The translations under genes were made by a program, and so were the position numbers. 64,000 nucleotides of DNA from G963678445 sp963678445 (lineage in GTDB: Bacteria; Hydrogenedentota; Hydrogenedentia; Hydrogenedentales; G963678445), in NCBI GenBank assembly GCA_963678445.1, contig OY782877.1, positions 1,674,001 through 1,738,000 of the forward strand, read 5' to 3'. Shown piece after piece: positions 27,561 through 36,124 of this stretch (position 1 is the first letter of the stretch; each line of letters begins with the position of its first letter). The notes below the pieces were generated by a model that ran no database searches, was not told the DNA's origin, and worked only from the letters and a program-made list of their open reading frames with translations.

Positions 27561-27672
27561 CTAAAGCGGTCCAGCGACCACAAGGTGCTCAAAGGCACAC
27601 CCAAGAAATATGGTCCTTACCGTCGCTGACCGCAGCAAAAAGTTCTTTTTTTTATGACAGCTCTTCAGATGC
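27561..27672 (+). repeat. Dispersed intergenic repeat, copy 6 (nearly complete)
   Basis: The copy runs from 'ctaaagcggtccagcgacc' through 'gcacacccaagaaatatgg' to 'tttatgacagctcttcaga'. It closely parallels 30668-30784 in reverse complement. It sits between the start of the membrane protein gene and the end of the foldase gene. Confidence 0.8.
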
Positions 27673-27691
27673 CTGGCACCAACAAAAGGGA

Positions 27692-28678
27692 CTACAGGAA
27701 CACCCGAACCCGGCTTCGTTTGCGTAGTTCCCCCATCCACTTTTGGTAGCGCTCATCGGCGTATTGAGCACGCAATAACGGCTCTATTTCCGTACGCACT
27801 TCTTCGTAAGACGCTACACCTGCAGCTTCTTTCTTTTGTGCTTTAAGTACGTGAAATCCCCATTCGGTCTCGACGACCTCGCTTATTTCGCCTTGTTCAA
27901 GGGAAAAGACGACTTTTTCCAAGGTTTCCACCAAGTCGCCCCGCATCACCCAGCCAACCAGCCCGCCAGTCTCCGCATCGGGACCTTCTGAATATTTTTT
28001 GGCTATCGCCTCAAAATCAGCGCCGGAAACTAGCTCCTGGCGTAGTGCCTGTAATTGGGCTTTGGTTTTGGCGCGTGATGCGGTCTCTTTTTCTGCAGTA
28101 AGAAAAATCCTGTATAGCTGGACTCGTTCCGGACGTGAATAATCGGCTACGTGGTCCTGATAATATTGCGCCATTTCGCTTTCCGATATGACCGCCTCTT
28201 TTTCCAGGTCGTGCCGTTTACGCATTCCCATGGAAATCGCCATGATCTGTTTGCGCATGCGCTCCCGAAAATCGCGCATGGTCTCTCCAGCCTCCTCCAG
28301 CACCTTCAAAAAGGCCTCTTCGGAATCGTATTGCTTCTTGATCTTCTGTAATCGTTCTTCCACATCTTCATCCGCCACCTCCAGGCCTGCCAATTGCGCC
28401 TCACGGTACAAAATCTTGCGTTCAATCGCTGTATCCAGCGCCTCACGAAGCGCCTTGTCAACTTCACGGTGATAGGCTTCCTGGGAAGTCGCTTGCGCCT
28501 GGATCGTGGACAGTAAGGGGCCTATCTCTTCCATTAGGTCACTTTGCAAAATGGGCTCATCGGAAACGGTGGCCACCACACCATCTATGATTTCCGCATG
28601 CACATGCGGCAGCATCAGGCCTGCCCACAATACTGTCGCCAGTATCCCTATGCCATTCCCTACTACCACTCGTTTCAT
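27692..28678 (-). CDS. SurA/PpiC-type periplasmic peptidyl-prolyl isomerase
   Basis: The 328-aa protein has a signal peptide (about 1-28), a SurA-like N-terminal chaperone region ('DGVVATVSDEPILQSDL', about 30-190) and one parvulin domain (about 190-300, 'DAETGGLVGWV', 'GDLVETLEKVVFSLEQGEIS', 'WGFHVLK'). It would help fold outer-membrane or secreted proteins, fitting the envelope-rich surroundings. AAGGA lies 9 bases before the ATG at 28678; the upstream frame is proline-rich non-coding translation. Confidence 0.9.
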   Translation of the reverse strand: MKRVVVGNGIGILATVLWAGLMLPHVHAEIIDGVVATVSDEPILQSDLMEEIGPLLSTIQAQATSQEAYHREVDKALREALDTAIERKILYREAQLAGLEVADEDVEERLQKIKKQYDSEEAFLKVLEEAGETMRDFRERMRKQIMAISMGMRKRHDLEKEAVISESEMAQYYQDHVADYSRPERVQLYRIFLTAEKETASRAKTKAQLQALRQELVSGADFEAIAKKYSEGPDAETGGLVGWVMRGDLVETLEKVVFSLEQGEISEVVETEWGFHVLKAQKKEAAGVASYEEVRTEIEPLLRAQYADERYQKWMGELRKRSRVRVFL

Positions 28679-28908
28679 ATGCAGTATTCCTTCACTTGTA
28701 CTACCCAAGTTTGTGTTATCCGGAATTAGATCTTGTTCGGTACGTAATTGAGGTACTGCGGAAGGATAGCACAGGTCAGTATTTGCGCACAAAACCGCGG
28801 CGGCGCACGTAATGCCGTAAAGATGCAAACAAGGCCTGAAACATGGTGCTTGAGGGAATGCGAACGCAGCGGGAAACGCAGCCGCAGGTGGTGTCGCTGG
28901 CGGAACGG

Positions 28909-30216
28909 TCAGTCTTTTAGCGCAACCGTATACCCCAGGGCGCACACCGTCTGCACCAGGGCTTCGTATGATACGTTTTCCCCGGTAACCGTGGCTTCGC
29001 CCGTAGCCAAATCGACGTGTGCGGTTTCCACGCCTTCTATTTCACGTAATGCGCGGGTCACGGTGGCTACACAGTGTGAACATCGCATGCCGTCGATCTG
29101 GAATGCGTGTGTTTGTGTGGCGCTGTCGAGCGTCTTTTCATTATCTTCCTGCGCTTCGGCAGATGAATGTGGATGGGCGAACCAACGGCTTCCCAGCAAG
29201 ACGCCTAATAGAAGCAACGCGGCAATGTGGTTCCACCAGGGCGAAGCTGCGGCATGGGCAGCATGCGTCTGTAGTATGGCGCCGTGTGGGGGGAAAGCAT
29301 TAAAAATCGCATCAAGGCAAAGACCGGAAAGCAATGCGCCTAGCGCAACGGTAATGATGTAAATGATCGCTGTACGGCGTCCAAGTACCTTCCAAATAAC
29401 CGATATGGCGGCGGCGTTGGTGGCGGGACCGGTGATGAGAAAGACAAGCGCCGCCCCTGGCGAGGCGCCCATGTGCATAAAACCGACCGCAATGGGAATG
29501 GATGCAGTGGAGCAGACGTAGATGGGGATGCCTACCAGCATCATGAGCAGCATGGCGACGAGTCCGCCACCCAGATAGGCCGCAAATGCATTTTGCGGTA
29601 ATAGCGCCGAAATCAATGCGGCCAGAATAACGCCAAATAGCAGTGCGCGGGAAATATCGCCGGGAAGCGTGATGAAACCATAGCGCAGGGCGCGCATCCA
29701 TGCAGGATGTTTTTCTTTATCCGCGCAACACGCCGCAGTGCATGCCGCAGACACTTCCGAAGTCTTCGCCTCATCTATCTTCTGCCGTTCGCTATCCCCC
29801 CATGCTACGGCCATGCCGCCAACCACGCCCATAATTAAGGCGGCAAGTGGTCGAAAAATGGCAAAGACCGGCCCCAGGAGGGCGTAGGTAGCCAGAATGG
29901 AATCTACACCGGTTTGTGGAGTAGACAGTAGAAAGCCGGTTGTCGCCCCTCGTCCCGCCCCATGGTTGCGGATGGAGGTGGCTACGGGGAGAACGCCGCA
30001 GGAACACAGGGGTAATGGCACGCCGAAAAGGGCGCTTTTAAATACGGGAAGAAAGCCGCGTCCTCCCAGATGACGTTCTACCCATTGTGGGGACAACGCC
30101 ACGGAAAGACAACCGGCAATGAAAAAACCAAAGAGCAAATACGGGGCCATTTGTCCTAATACTTGCCAGGCTTCTATGGCCGTTGTTGTAATGAAATCCG
30201 TCAGCATATCTAACAA
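28909..30216 (-). CDS. SO_0444-type metal permease fused to a C-terminal HMA domain
   Basis: The 435-aa protein has about eight or more helices of the DUF318/SO_0444 permease family, with conserved 'GVPLPLCSCGVLPVATS' and 'IPIYVCSTASIPIA' cysteine blocks and an internal Cys-rich loop (ACTAACC). After a linker, the last 70 residues form a heavy-metal-associated domain with GMRCSHC. It probably exports Cu, Zn or a related thiophilic ion, the HMA domain delivering or sensing the metal. It appears monocistronic. Confidence 0.88.
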   Translation of the reverse strand: MLDMLTDFITTTAIEAWQVLGQMAPYLLFGFFIAGCLSVALSPQWVERHLGGRGFLPVFKSALFGVPLPLCSCGVLPVATSIRNHGAGRGATTGFLLSTPQTGVDSILATYALLGPVFAIFRPLAALIMGVVGGMAVAWGDSERQKIDEAKTSEVSAACTAACCADKEKHPAWMRALRYGFITLPGDISRALLFGVILAALISALLPQNAFAAYLGGGLVAMLLMMLVGIPIYVCSTASIPIAVGFMHMGASPGAALVFLITGPATNAAAISVIWKVLGRRTAIIYIITVALGALLSGLCLDAIFNAFPPHGAILQTHAAHAAASPWWNHIAALLLLGVLLGSRWFAHPHSSAEAQEDNEKTLDSATQTHAFQIDGMRCSHCVATVTRALREIEGVETAHVDLATGEATVTGENVSYEALVQTVCALGYTVALKD

Positions 30217-30515
30217 GTCTCCTGCGCGGCCTTACTATTCTATAGCAACATCTACGGCTAACCCGATATTCCAATAGTGAAACCCAGCCTTGCCCCTACG
30301 CAGTCAGAAAGGAAAAAAGGAGTAGTAAGCGTAGTGATTTCCAGGCCTTCGCCCTGATGGCAGGTTCGTTGTCGTCTCTGAGTGAACCCGTTTTGTTGCT
30401 TTTGTCGCTGTTTTTTTAATCTTTGGCCTTATCCCTCATGATTTTATGCATATTTGCCTTCATGGTACAATGCAACAGTGCAAAAAACCATAAAATACAC
30501 ATCGAACTTTGAAAC
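30217..30515. other. Intergenic region upstream of the permease gene
   Basis: Nothing recognisable as a gene or RNA. It precedes the minus-strand permease start and grades into the repeat cluster at 30516-30784. A T-rich stretch lies near 30400-30430. Confidence 0.4.
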
Positions 30516-30560
30516 GGTTAGCGACCGCAGCGAAAATTTCTTGATTACGGACAGGCTTTA
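30516..30560 (+). repeat. Dispersed intergenic repeat, copy 7 (right-half fragment)
   Basis: Fragment with 'agcgaccgcagcgaaaattt' followed by 'cttgattacggacaggctt', matching the right half of the family. Confidence 0.55.
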
Positions 30561-30573
30561 GGCTTTAAGGCAT

Positions 30574-30642
30574 TCCAGAGACCACAATAAAGTGGCCGGC
30601 GCCAGTCACAACCGCATGACACTTACGTATCTCTGGCAACGT
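30574..30642 (+). repeat. Dispersed intergenic repeat, copy 8 (left-half, degenerate)
   Basis: The fragment resembles the copy at 2604-2675: 'ccagagaccacaataaagtg', then 'ccagtcacaacc' and 'tatctctggcaac'. It is part of a three-element cluster. Confidence 0.5.
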
Positions 30643-30667
30643 GGGTTTCATTTTATACCATAATTTT

Positions 30668-30784
30668 GTGACTGACACTTCAAAAGCTATCATAAAAAAC
30701 GAAATTTTACTGCGGTCAGGGAAGGTAAGAATCATATTTCTTGGGTGTGGCCCTGGCCACCTTGTGGTCGCTGGACCGCTTTAG
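30668..30784 (-). repeat. Dispersed intergenic repeat, copy 9 (reference copy, 117 bp)
   Basis: This is the most complete copy, inverted relative to most others. It holds the AT-rich block 'cataaaaaacgaaatttt' and two perfect inverted repeats: GTGGCC/GGCCAC around 30748-30761, and GGTC-GCTG-GACC at about 30766-30777. It starts with gtgactgac, the end seen again at 56411-56419. Confidence 0.85.
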
Positions 30785-30811
30785 GATTTTACTCATTAAG
30801 GCAGTACGTAG

Positions 30812-31567
30812 ATGTGCGCATCTGAATCGACAAATGAACTTAAACCTTTGCGTTTGGGGGAACCTTCGCCACGCGTGTTACGTTTTATTCGTAGCGCGGC
30901 GCACCTTTCCCTGATAAGCATGCTGGCGTTGTGGGTGCTGATGTTTTTGATCGAGGGGAAACCCTATGATCAGGTATGGCAGGTGGTACTGGCGCAGTGC
31001 ATGGGAGGGCGTGCCGGCGGGGTTGGCTTGGGCCTCCAAAAGGGTTTTAGTCCCTACTATCTTTTTTTTCACAGCACAATGTATGATTTTATTATTATGT
31101 TGTACGTCTATCCCCTTTTTGTGTCGGGCTACCAATACATCTCTAACTGGCCGTTTATAGGAAAATTCTTCAAAAAAACGCATGCGCTGGCCTTGCAGCA
31201 TAAAAAGCATATTGCTCCTTATGGCGCTATTGGCCTTATGCTTTTTGTCGTTTTTCCTTTTTGGAGCACCGGACCGTTGGTAGGGGTTATCGTAGGCTAC
31301 CTGATCGGGCTGCGCACCTGGGTTACTTTCAGCGCCGTCATCATTGGTAATATGAGCGCGGTGGCGGCATGGATTTGGGCCTATGATCGTTTGCAGTCCT
31401 GGAGCCCAAAACTCGCGTTGATTTTGCTCATTATCATCTTTGTACTCGCCATGGGCGGCACCTTCTTTGCCCGTTTCCGTCGTGCTCATCGCCATAAAGA
31501 CGCTGTAGCCCACGAGGAGGAGGTAGCGGAAAAAACGACGGTGGACTCTGAAGAATCCAAGGGCTAA
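30812..31567 (+). CDS. Membrane protein, small multidrug export (Sm_multidrug_ex) type
   Basis: The 251-aa protein has about five transmembrane helices, a polar N-terminus and an acidic, Lys/Glu-rich C-terminal tail. The segment 'FPFWSTGPLVGVIVGYLIGL' with the following 'VIIGNMSAVAAWIWAYD' resembles the putative small multidrug export family; transport of drugs is not shown for this type. It lies 27 bp after the repeat cluster, with AAGG about 10 bases before the ATG. Confidence 0.6.
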   Translation: MCASESTNELKPLRLGEPSPRVLRFIRSAAHLSLISMLALWVLMFLIEGKPYDQVWQVVLAQCMGGRAGGVGLGLQKGFSPYYLFFHSTMYDFIIMLYVYPLFVSGYQYISNWPFIGKFFKKTHALALQHKKHIAPYGAIGLMLFVVFPFWSTGPLVGVIVGYLIGLRTWVTFSAVIIGNMSAVAAWIWAYDRLQSWSPKLALILLIIIFVLAMGGTFFARFRRAHRHKDAVAHEEEVAEKTTVDSEESKG

Positions 31568-31744
31568 AACGTCGCTTTCGCAAGCATGCCGGCACCTTTC
31601 CTTGGATACTGCAGGGCTAGATGGAATCTATGTTGTTTCTGTGCAGCCCAGCTGCTTTGGCGGCATGCACTATACCAGCACAGCAATGCCGAAATTCCAG
31701 CACGCGCAAGCAACCATTCTTTTACACCAGCAGACGAATATTCA

Positions 31745-31774
31745 TTGATTTCAGTCTTTAAAAGCCCGTATTCT
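31745..31774 (+). promoter_or_regulatory. Possible promoter of the GntR-type regulator
   Basis: TTGATT at 31745-31750 and TATTCT at 31769-31774 are 18 bp apart, 48 bp before the regulator start. Confidence 0.35.
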
Positions 31775-31784
31775 ATGCTCATTG

Positions 31785-31814
31785 TGCTGTGACGTGATTA
31801 AAACTGCTGTGACG
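31785..31814 (+). promoter_or_regulatory. Direct repeat TGCTGTGACG, candidate operator
   Basis: Two exact 10-bp copies at 31785-31794 and 31805-31814 are spaced 20 bp centre to centre, about two helical turns. They lie between the putative promoter and the regulator start, suggesting autoregulation. Confidence 0.45.
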
Positions 31815-31821
31815 GGAAAGT

Positions 31822-32868
31822 ATGCCTAAAGAAAGCGATACATTTATACCGGTATATAAGCGGCTTTTCCGCCGTCTTGAGGAAGATATCCTGGCGTTCC
31901 GTCTGAAACCTGGGGAGCGTATCGATTCTATTACCCAATTGCAGCAACGGTATCGGATAGGGCGTGAAACGGCTAAACGGGTGCTGAAATTGTTGGAGGA
32001 GGCGGGATACATTGTGCAACAGCAGGGCAAGGGCTCGTTTGTGCGTGATCGGGGGCCGCTGCAAAAAATCTGGGGGCTTGTTTTCCCGTTTTACTCGTTG
32101 CAGTACGAGGATTTACTGCTGGAAATATCGGCCCGTGCGGCAAAACAGAAGCGTGACTTCCGCCACTTCTGCAATTACAACAGCTATGAGGAAGAGTTGC
32201 GTCTGGTTGGGCGCATGTTGCAGGAACGCTATGAGGCCATCATCGTTATCCCTACGCTGGATGAGTCACGCACATGGCAAAAATTCTATTCGCGCCTGCC
32301 AAAAACGGATTCGCGTATTATCCTGCTGGACCACACGATGACCAGTAATGAATTTCGTTTTGTTGTTCAAAGCTATGATTTGGGTGTGACGCGCGCGCTG
32401 CTTTATTTGCTGGAACAAGGCAAGGGCGGGGTGGCTTTCGTTGAAAATGAGGTCTGGGCGGGTCGAAATATGGTGCTTGAGTTGATGCGCGGCACATATC
32501 TTAACCTGATGCGTCAGCATCGACCGGATTTTGAACCCTATATTTTGCCGCGGGCCAGCATGGTGGACGCGGAAACGGTGCGACGGCGTAATATCGACGG
32601 TGTTTTATGCTGCGATGATGTGAGCGCCATCCATGTATTGGGGCGATTGAAGGAACAGGAGATGCAGACCCCGGATGAGGTGCATGTGGTGGGATATGGC
32701 AATACGCACATTAGCCGTTTCTTTACTCCACCGCTTACGTCGGTCGATCCGTGTAATGCTGAGATGGCTGATGTACTCGCTTCTTTTTTGCTCCCCGACA
32801 GCGTTGAAAAGAATACGTTACACCAACAATACGTTGCGCAGCCTCGCCTCATTGTCCGTGGCACGTAA
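31822..32868 (+). CDS. GntR-type transcriptional regulator with LacI-like sensor domain
   Basis: The 348-aa protein has a GntR winged helix at about residues 8-75 ('ILAFRLKPGERIDSITQLQQ', 'VLKLLEEAGYIVQQQGKGSF'). A periplasmic-binding-protein-like sensor follows (about 80-345, with 'VVGYGNTHISRFFTPPLTSV'), as in AraR-type regulators. It likely controls sugar-use genes; nearby targets are not obvious because the adjacent gene is convergent. Two direct repeats precede it. Confidence 0.87.
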   Translation: MPKESDTFIPVYKRLFRRLEEDILAFRLKPGERIDSITQLQQRYRIGRETAKRVLKLLEEAGYIVQQQGKGSFVRDRGPLQKIWGLVFPFYSLQYEDLLLEISARAAKQKRDFRHFCNYNSYEEELRLVGRMLQERYEAIIVIPTLDESRTWQKFYSRLPKTDSRIILLDHTMTSNEFRFVVQSYDLGVTRALLYLLEQGKGGVAFVENEVWAGRNMVLELMRGTYLNLMRQHRPDFEPYILPRASMVDAETVRRRNIDGVLCCDDVSAIHVLGRLKEQEMQTPDEVHVVGYGNTHISRFFTPPLTSVDPCNAEMADVLASFLLPDSVEKNTLHQQYVAQPRLIVRGT

Positions 32869-32889
32869 CTTCCTCGCAGATTTTTCCTT

Positions 32890-32931
32890 TAAAAAACAGG
32901 ACGCATGCAAATCTATGCATGCGCCCTGTGT
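32890..32931 (-). terminator. Rho-independent terminator of the Ig-repeat surface protein operon
   Basis: The arms around CGCATGC/GCATGCG extended by CAGG/CCTG form a long stem. On the minus strand it is followed by TTTTTT at 32896-32891. It lies between convergent genes and terminates the transcript reading through 32945. Confidence 0.8.
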
Positions 32932-32944
32932 GTAGTGTTTCTGC

Positions 32945-35900
32945 TTAGCGACGGCGACGCCGCAGGGATAGAGCGCCGACAGCGGCGCAAAGTCCGGCCA
33001 ATACTCCCAGGCCCGCCATACCCGCAGCAGGAATGGCCGGAAGTACGGTCAAGTTTGCCTCGAGCATTAGCACATCGCCGTTGCTGTCGGAGACGATTAG
33101 TTGATAGACACCTGCATTCTCTTCATAGACGGCAGGTATGAAGAAACTCAGTAAATCATTGGTCTTTGCAGGCGATTCCACAGGACGGCCTTCGTATTGC
33201 CATTCCAGGGAAAACGGAGGATAGCCTCCATGCGTAATCACAAAGAATGTGTGTGAATTCCCTGCAGTCACCTCAGCGTCCATGGGTGGTTCAACCACTT
33301 GTAAATGAGGTGCCAGCTCAAGTTGAGCGCGTGGCGTACTGTATGTTACGCCGGAATAGGTGGCCTCACACCAGTAGGAACCGGCATGTGCAAAACCAAG
33401 CGGTTCGAGGATGAACTCAGGCGCATCTTCGCCCACGTCATGTATGGCTTTGCTCATCGTGTCGGCCCATTTCCATTGATAGTGCACACTGCCCACGCCA
33501 CAGGCGGGCGCAACGGAGAAGGTTTGGCGATCCCCTACGTAAGCGCGGGTATCTTCAGGTTGTTTTGCAAAGCCGCACCAGTTTTCGATGGTGTATTGGG
33601 CGGTGTCTCCACCTGCGTAATACAAACCGGTCAAATCCTGCACGTCGGCCCCCAACAGGATACCTATCGTCCCCTCTGCATCGGGTTCCAGCAACTCAAC
33701 TTGCACGGTATAAACGGGGTCATCATAAAGCAGCATAAAGGAGGCCGCGCTTGCCAGCGTCCCGATGAGAGTAACATCGGCTTCGGTAAACGTAGGCGCG
33801 ACAGGGTCGTCGAATGTTACGACAAAATCTACCTGGGTGTGGGAAGTCGGGTTTTCGGTTGCAAGCACAATCTCGGCCCGGGGCGGTTGCGTGTCCACAA
33901 TCAGTTCGTCTACGGTCGCATCGAAGCCCGTACTTCCGCCACTGGTCGCAGCGACTACGACATCGTAGACTCCTTCGGCAAGCGGCGGCTGGATGGTGTC
34001 ATCGGGCAGTACCCACTGGCCATTACCAAGATTTTGTGCTGCATAGGTTGTACCGCCCACAGCAACAGAGAGGGTTGCGTCCAGCTTGTTTACCGTACCC
34101 GTCAGCGGCGGGGTAGGATCGGTAGTAAAAAGCTCATTTATTGTCACCACGGGCACGTTCAAATCGATGAGAAGCTCGTCGGTTGTTTTATCCCGTCCCA
34201 CGTTGCCTGCCGCATCTGTTGCTGAAACACCTACATTATAGGTCGTGGGAAAGAGTTCTGTCAGCACACCGCTTTCAAGACGCCATGTGCCATCGCCCAG
34301 ATTGAGGGCGTCGCAGATCTGACCGCCAACGGTGACAACAATGGTGGCGGTAGGGTCGTCAACGGTCCCTGTCAATGCTGGGCTTGCACTGCCTGTGATT
34401 AAGGTATCCACACTAACTATAGGCTTGAGCACGTCCACCACAATCTCGTCTAACGTGAGATCCTGTGTTTCGTTACCCACGGAATCGCTCGCCGTCGCTA
34501 CGACGTCATAGACGCCAGGTAATAAAAGAATGGAGGAGGCGGGCAAAACCCATGTGCCGTCGCCCTGGTTCACGGCAAAAACGGTGTATAACCAAACTTG
34601 CACTAAAACCGTTGCGGTGGGGTCGTTCACAACACCGGAAATTGCCGCCATGCCATCATTGGTGATGAGTGAATCCACCCCTACTGTAGGCGCAATTGTA
34701 TCGACAACAAGTTCGCCGGTCGTTGTATCGTGCAGGGTGTTTCCGATGGTGTCTGTCACGGTGACAGCAACATCGTAAATACCGTCTGGCAGGGTAGTCA
34801 CCTGGTTGTCGGCGATACTCCAATGTCCATCGCCATCATTGACCGCCGTCAATGTTTGTCCGGCTACCGTTACACTGACTGCTGCGGTGGGGTCGGCCAC
34901 ATCTCCTTGCAAGGGAGGGGTGCGATCGGTGGTCCCCAGATAATCTACGGTGGGAAGGGCTGCATAGAGATGGATGGTGTCACTTAAAACGGAGGATTCG
35001 CCGTATGCATTTTTAATTTTTACGAAAAGCCTCTTTTCTCCATCGCCTTCGCTGAGCTGCACCTGCGGTTGTGACGTCAGAGGAACCCAGGATGCGCCAT
35101 CCATGGAAGGGGTTTCACTAGCCATGAAATGGGTCGCACCATTCATGTGGGTCATATCAAGTTGGACTGTGGAATTGATGGAGGTTTCCGCATCTTGATT
35201 GATCACAAAATCAAAGAGGGTTGGGGGTACATGAAAGGTAATCTGCTGCTTAGGGTCGGTGAAGTATTCTTCTTCAAGGAGACCATCGAATGGAACCGGA
35301 ATGGCAGGAATGTTGATGTTGAAATTCACGTCGGTCAGGTTGGCGATGTTTAGCCGAATGGCGACTGTGGGTTGAAGGGTCACATCGGGCTCAAGTTGAA
35401 CCGCGGTGGCGATATTGGCAACGGTGACGTCGGCATCGGCGGCTGTGATGTTGCGATGCTCACCGTCGGAGGTAAAATTTCCTCGATCGGTTTCCAAGCG
35501 TTTAAAGGTGGCCTTGACTTGATCTCCTGCGGTCAGACTGACTCCGATTTTACCGGTGACTACACCGCTGATATCGATTGGAATGTCGAAAAGGTCGATA
35601 TCATTCAATGCCGCTGCCAGCATGACCGTTTCGCCAAGATTATATGCGGTGATCGTTTTTTCATCTTGCAGGCGCAACGTTTCGGAGGGAACAATAGGGA
35701 AATCGTCTTCCAGCGTGTATTCCTGTCCGAAGGCTTCGAAATGAATCCGGTATTGGCCACCCAGCGAAATACCGATGTTTTGCTGTACGGTGCTTGGCGC
35801 GCCTATAAAATGCAAATCGCCTAAATCCATCCCGATCGGACAGTCTAGCTGGGCTGCGCCATTGAGGGTGCCGGCAAAGAGGATGCCGTCGACGCCACCG

Positions 35901-36103
35901 GTAAAACGCACATCCGCACGCCCTATACCAAAATCGAAGCCTCGCCATCCGGTATCAAAATGCCAATCGGGGAAGCCTTCTTCCATTTCCAGGGGGGCAT
36001 GCTCTTCTTCATACGATGCTGCAAAACCCGCCATGGGAAAAATAGCAAGGAGCCCCACAAGCAATCCTCGCGTCACGCGTTTCTTTCCTTCTTGAGCTGT
36101 CAT
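32945..36103 (-). CDS. 1052-aa Ig-repeat surface protein with C-terminal sorting tail
   Basis: A signal peptide covers about 1-28. Residues about 30-380 form a beta-rich domain of unknown family. From about 390 to 760 there are four tandem Ig-like (Big-type) repeats of about 90 aa, each with '[T/P]P.L.G.V.DPTA', 'GDG.W' and 'YDVAV.A.D..GN'. A further domain and two Ig-type modules ('YQWKW...AGSYWCEATYSG', 'NAGVYQLIVSD') follow. The end is PAIPAAG, a hydrophobic helix, then LRRRRR, a tripartite exosortase/rhombosortase-like tail. It is 21 bp downstream of the 2539-aa gene, so co-transcribed. Likely adhesion or matrix role. Confidence 0.82.
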   Translation of the reverse strand: MTAQEGKKRVTRGLLVGLLAIFPMAGFAASYEEEHAPLEMEEGFPDWHFDTGWRGFDFGIGRADVRFTGGVDGILFAGTLNGAAQLDCPIGMDLGDLHFIGAPSTVQQNIGISLGGQYRIHFEAFGQEYTLEDDFPIVPSETLRLQDEKTITAYNLGETVMLAAALNDIDLFDIPIDISGVVTGKIGVSLTAGDQVKATFKRLETDRGNFTSDGEHRNITAADADVTVANIATAVQLEPDVTLQPTVAIRLNIANLTDVNFNINIPAIPVPFDGLLEEEYFTDPKQQITFHVPPTLFDFVINQDAETSINSTVQLDMTHMNGATHFMASETPSMDGASWVPLTSQPQVQLSEGDGEKRLFVKIKNAYGESSVLSDTIHLYAALPTVDYLGTTDRTPPLQGDVADPTAAVSVTVAGQTLTAVNDGDGHWSIADNQVTTLPDGIYDVAVTVTDTIGNTLHDTTTGELVVDTIAPTVGVDSLITNDGMAAISGVVNDPTATVLVQVWLYTVFAVNQGDGTWVLPASSILLLPGVYDVVATASDSVGNETQDLTLDEIVVDVLKPIVSVDTLITGSASPALTGTVDDPTATIVVTVGGQICDALNLGDGTWRLESGVLTELFPTTYNVGVSATDAAGNVGRDKTTDELLIDLNVPVVTINELFTTDPTPPLTGTVNKLDATLSVAVGGTTYAAQNLGNGQWVLPDDTIQPPLAEGVYDVVVAATSGGSTGFDATVDELIVDTQPPRAEIVLATENPTSHTQVDFVVTFDDPVAPTFTEADVTLIGTLASAASFMLLYDDPVYTVQVELLEPDAEGTIGILLGADVQDLTGLYYAGGDTAQYTIENWCGFAKQPEDTRAYVGDRQTFSVAPACGVGSVHYQWKWADTMSKAIHDVGEDAPEFILEPLGFAHAGSYWCEATYSGVTYSTPRAQLELAPHLQVVEPPMDAEVTAGNSHTFFVITHGGYPPFSLEWQYEGRPVESPAKTNDLLSFFIPAVYEENAGVYQLIVSDSNGDVLMLEANLTVLPAIPAAGMAGLGVLAGLCAAVGALSLRRRRR

Positions 36104-36124
36104 AACCTCACATCCCTTTATCGC

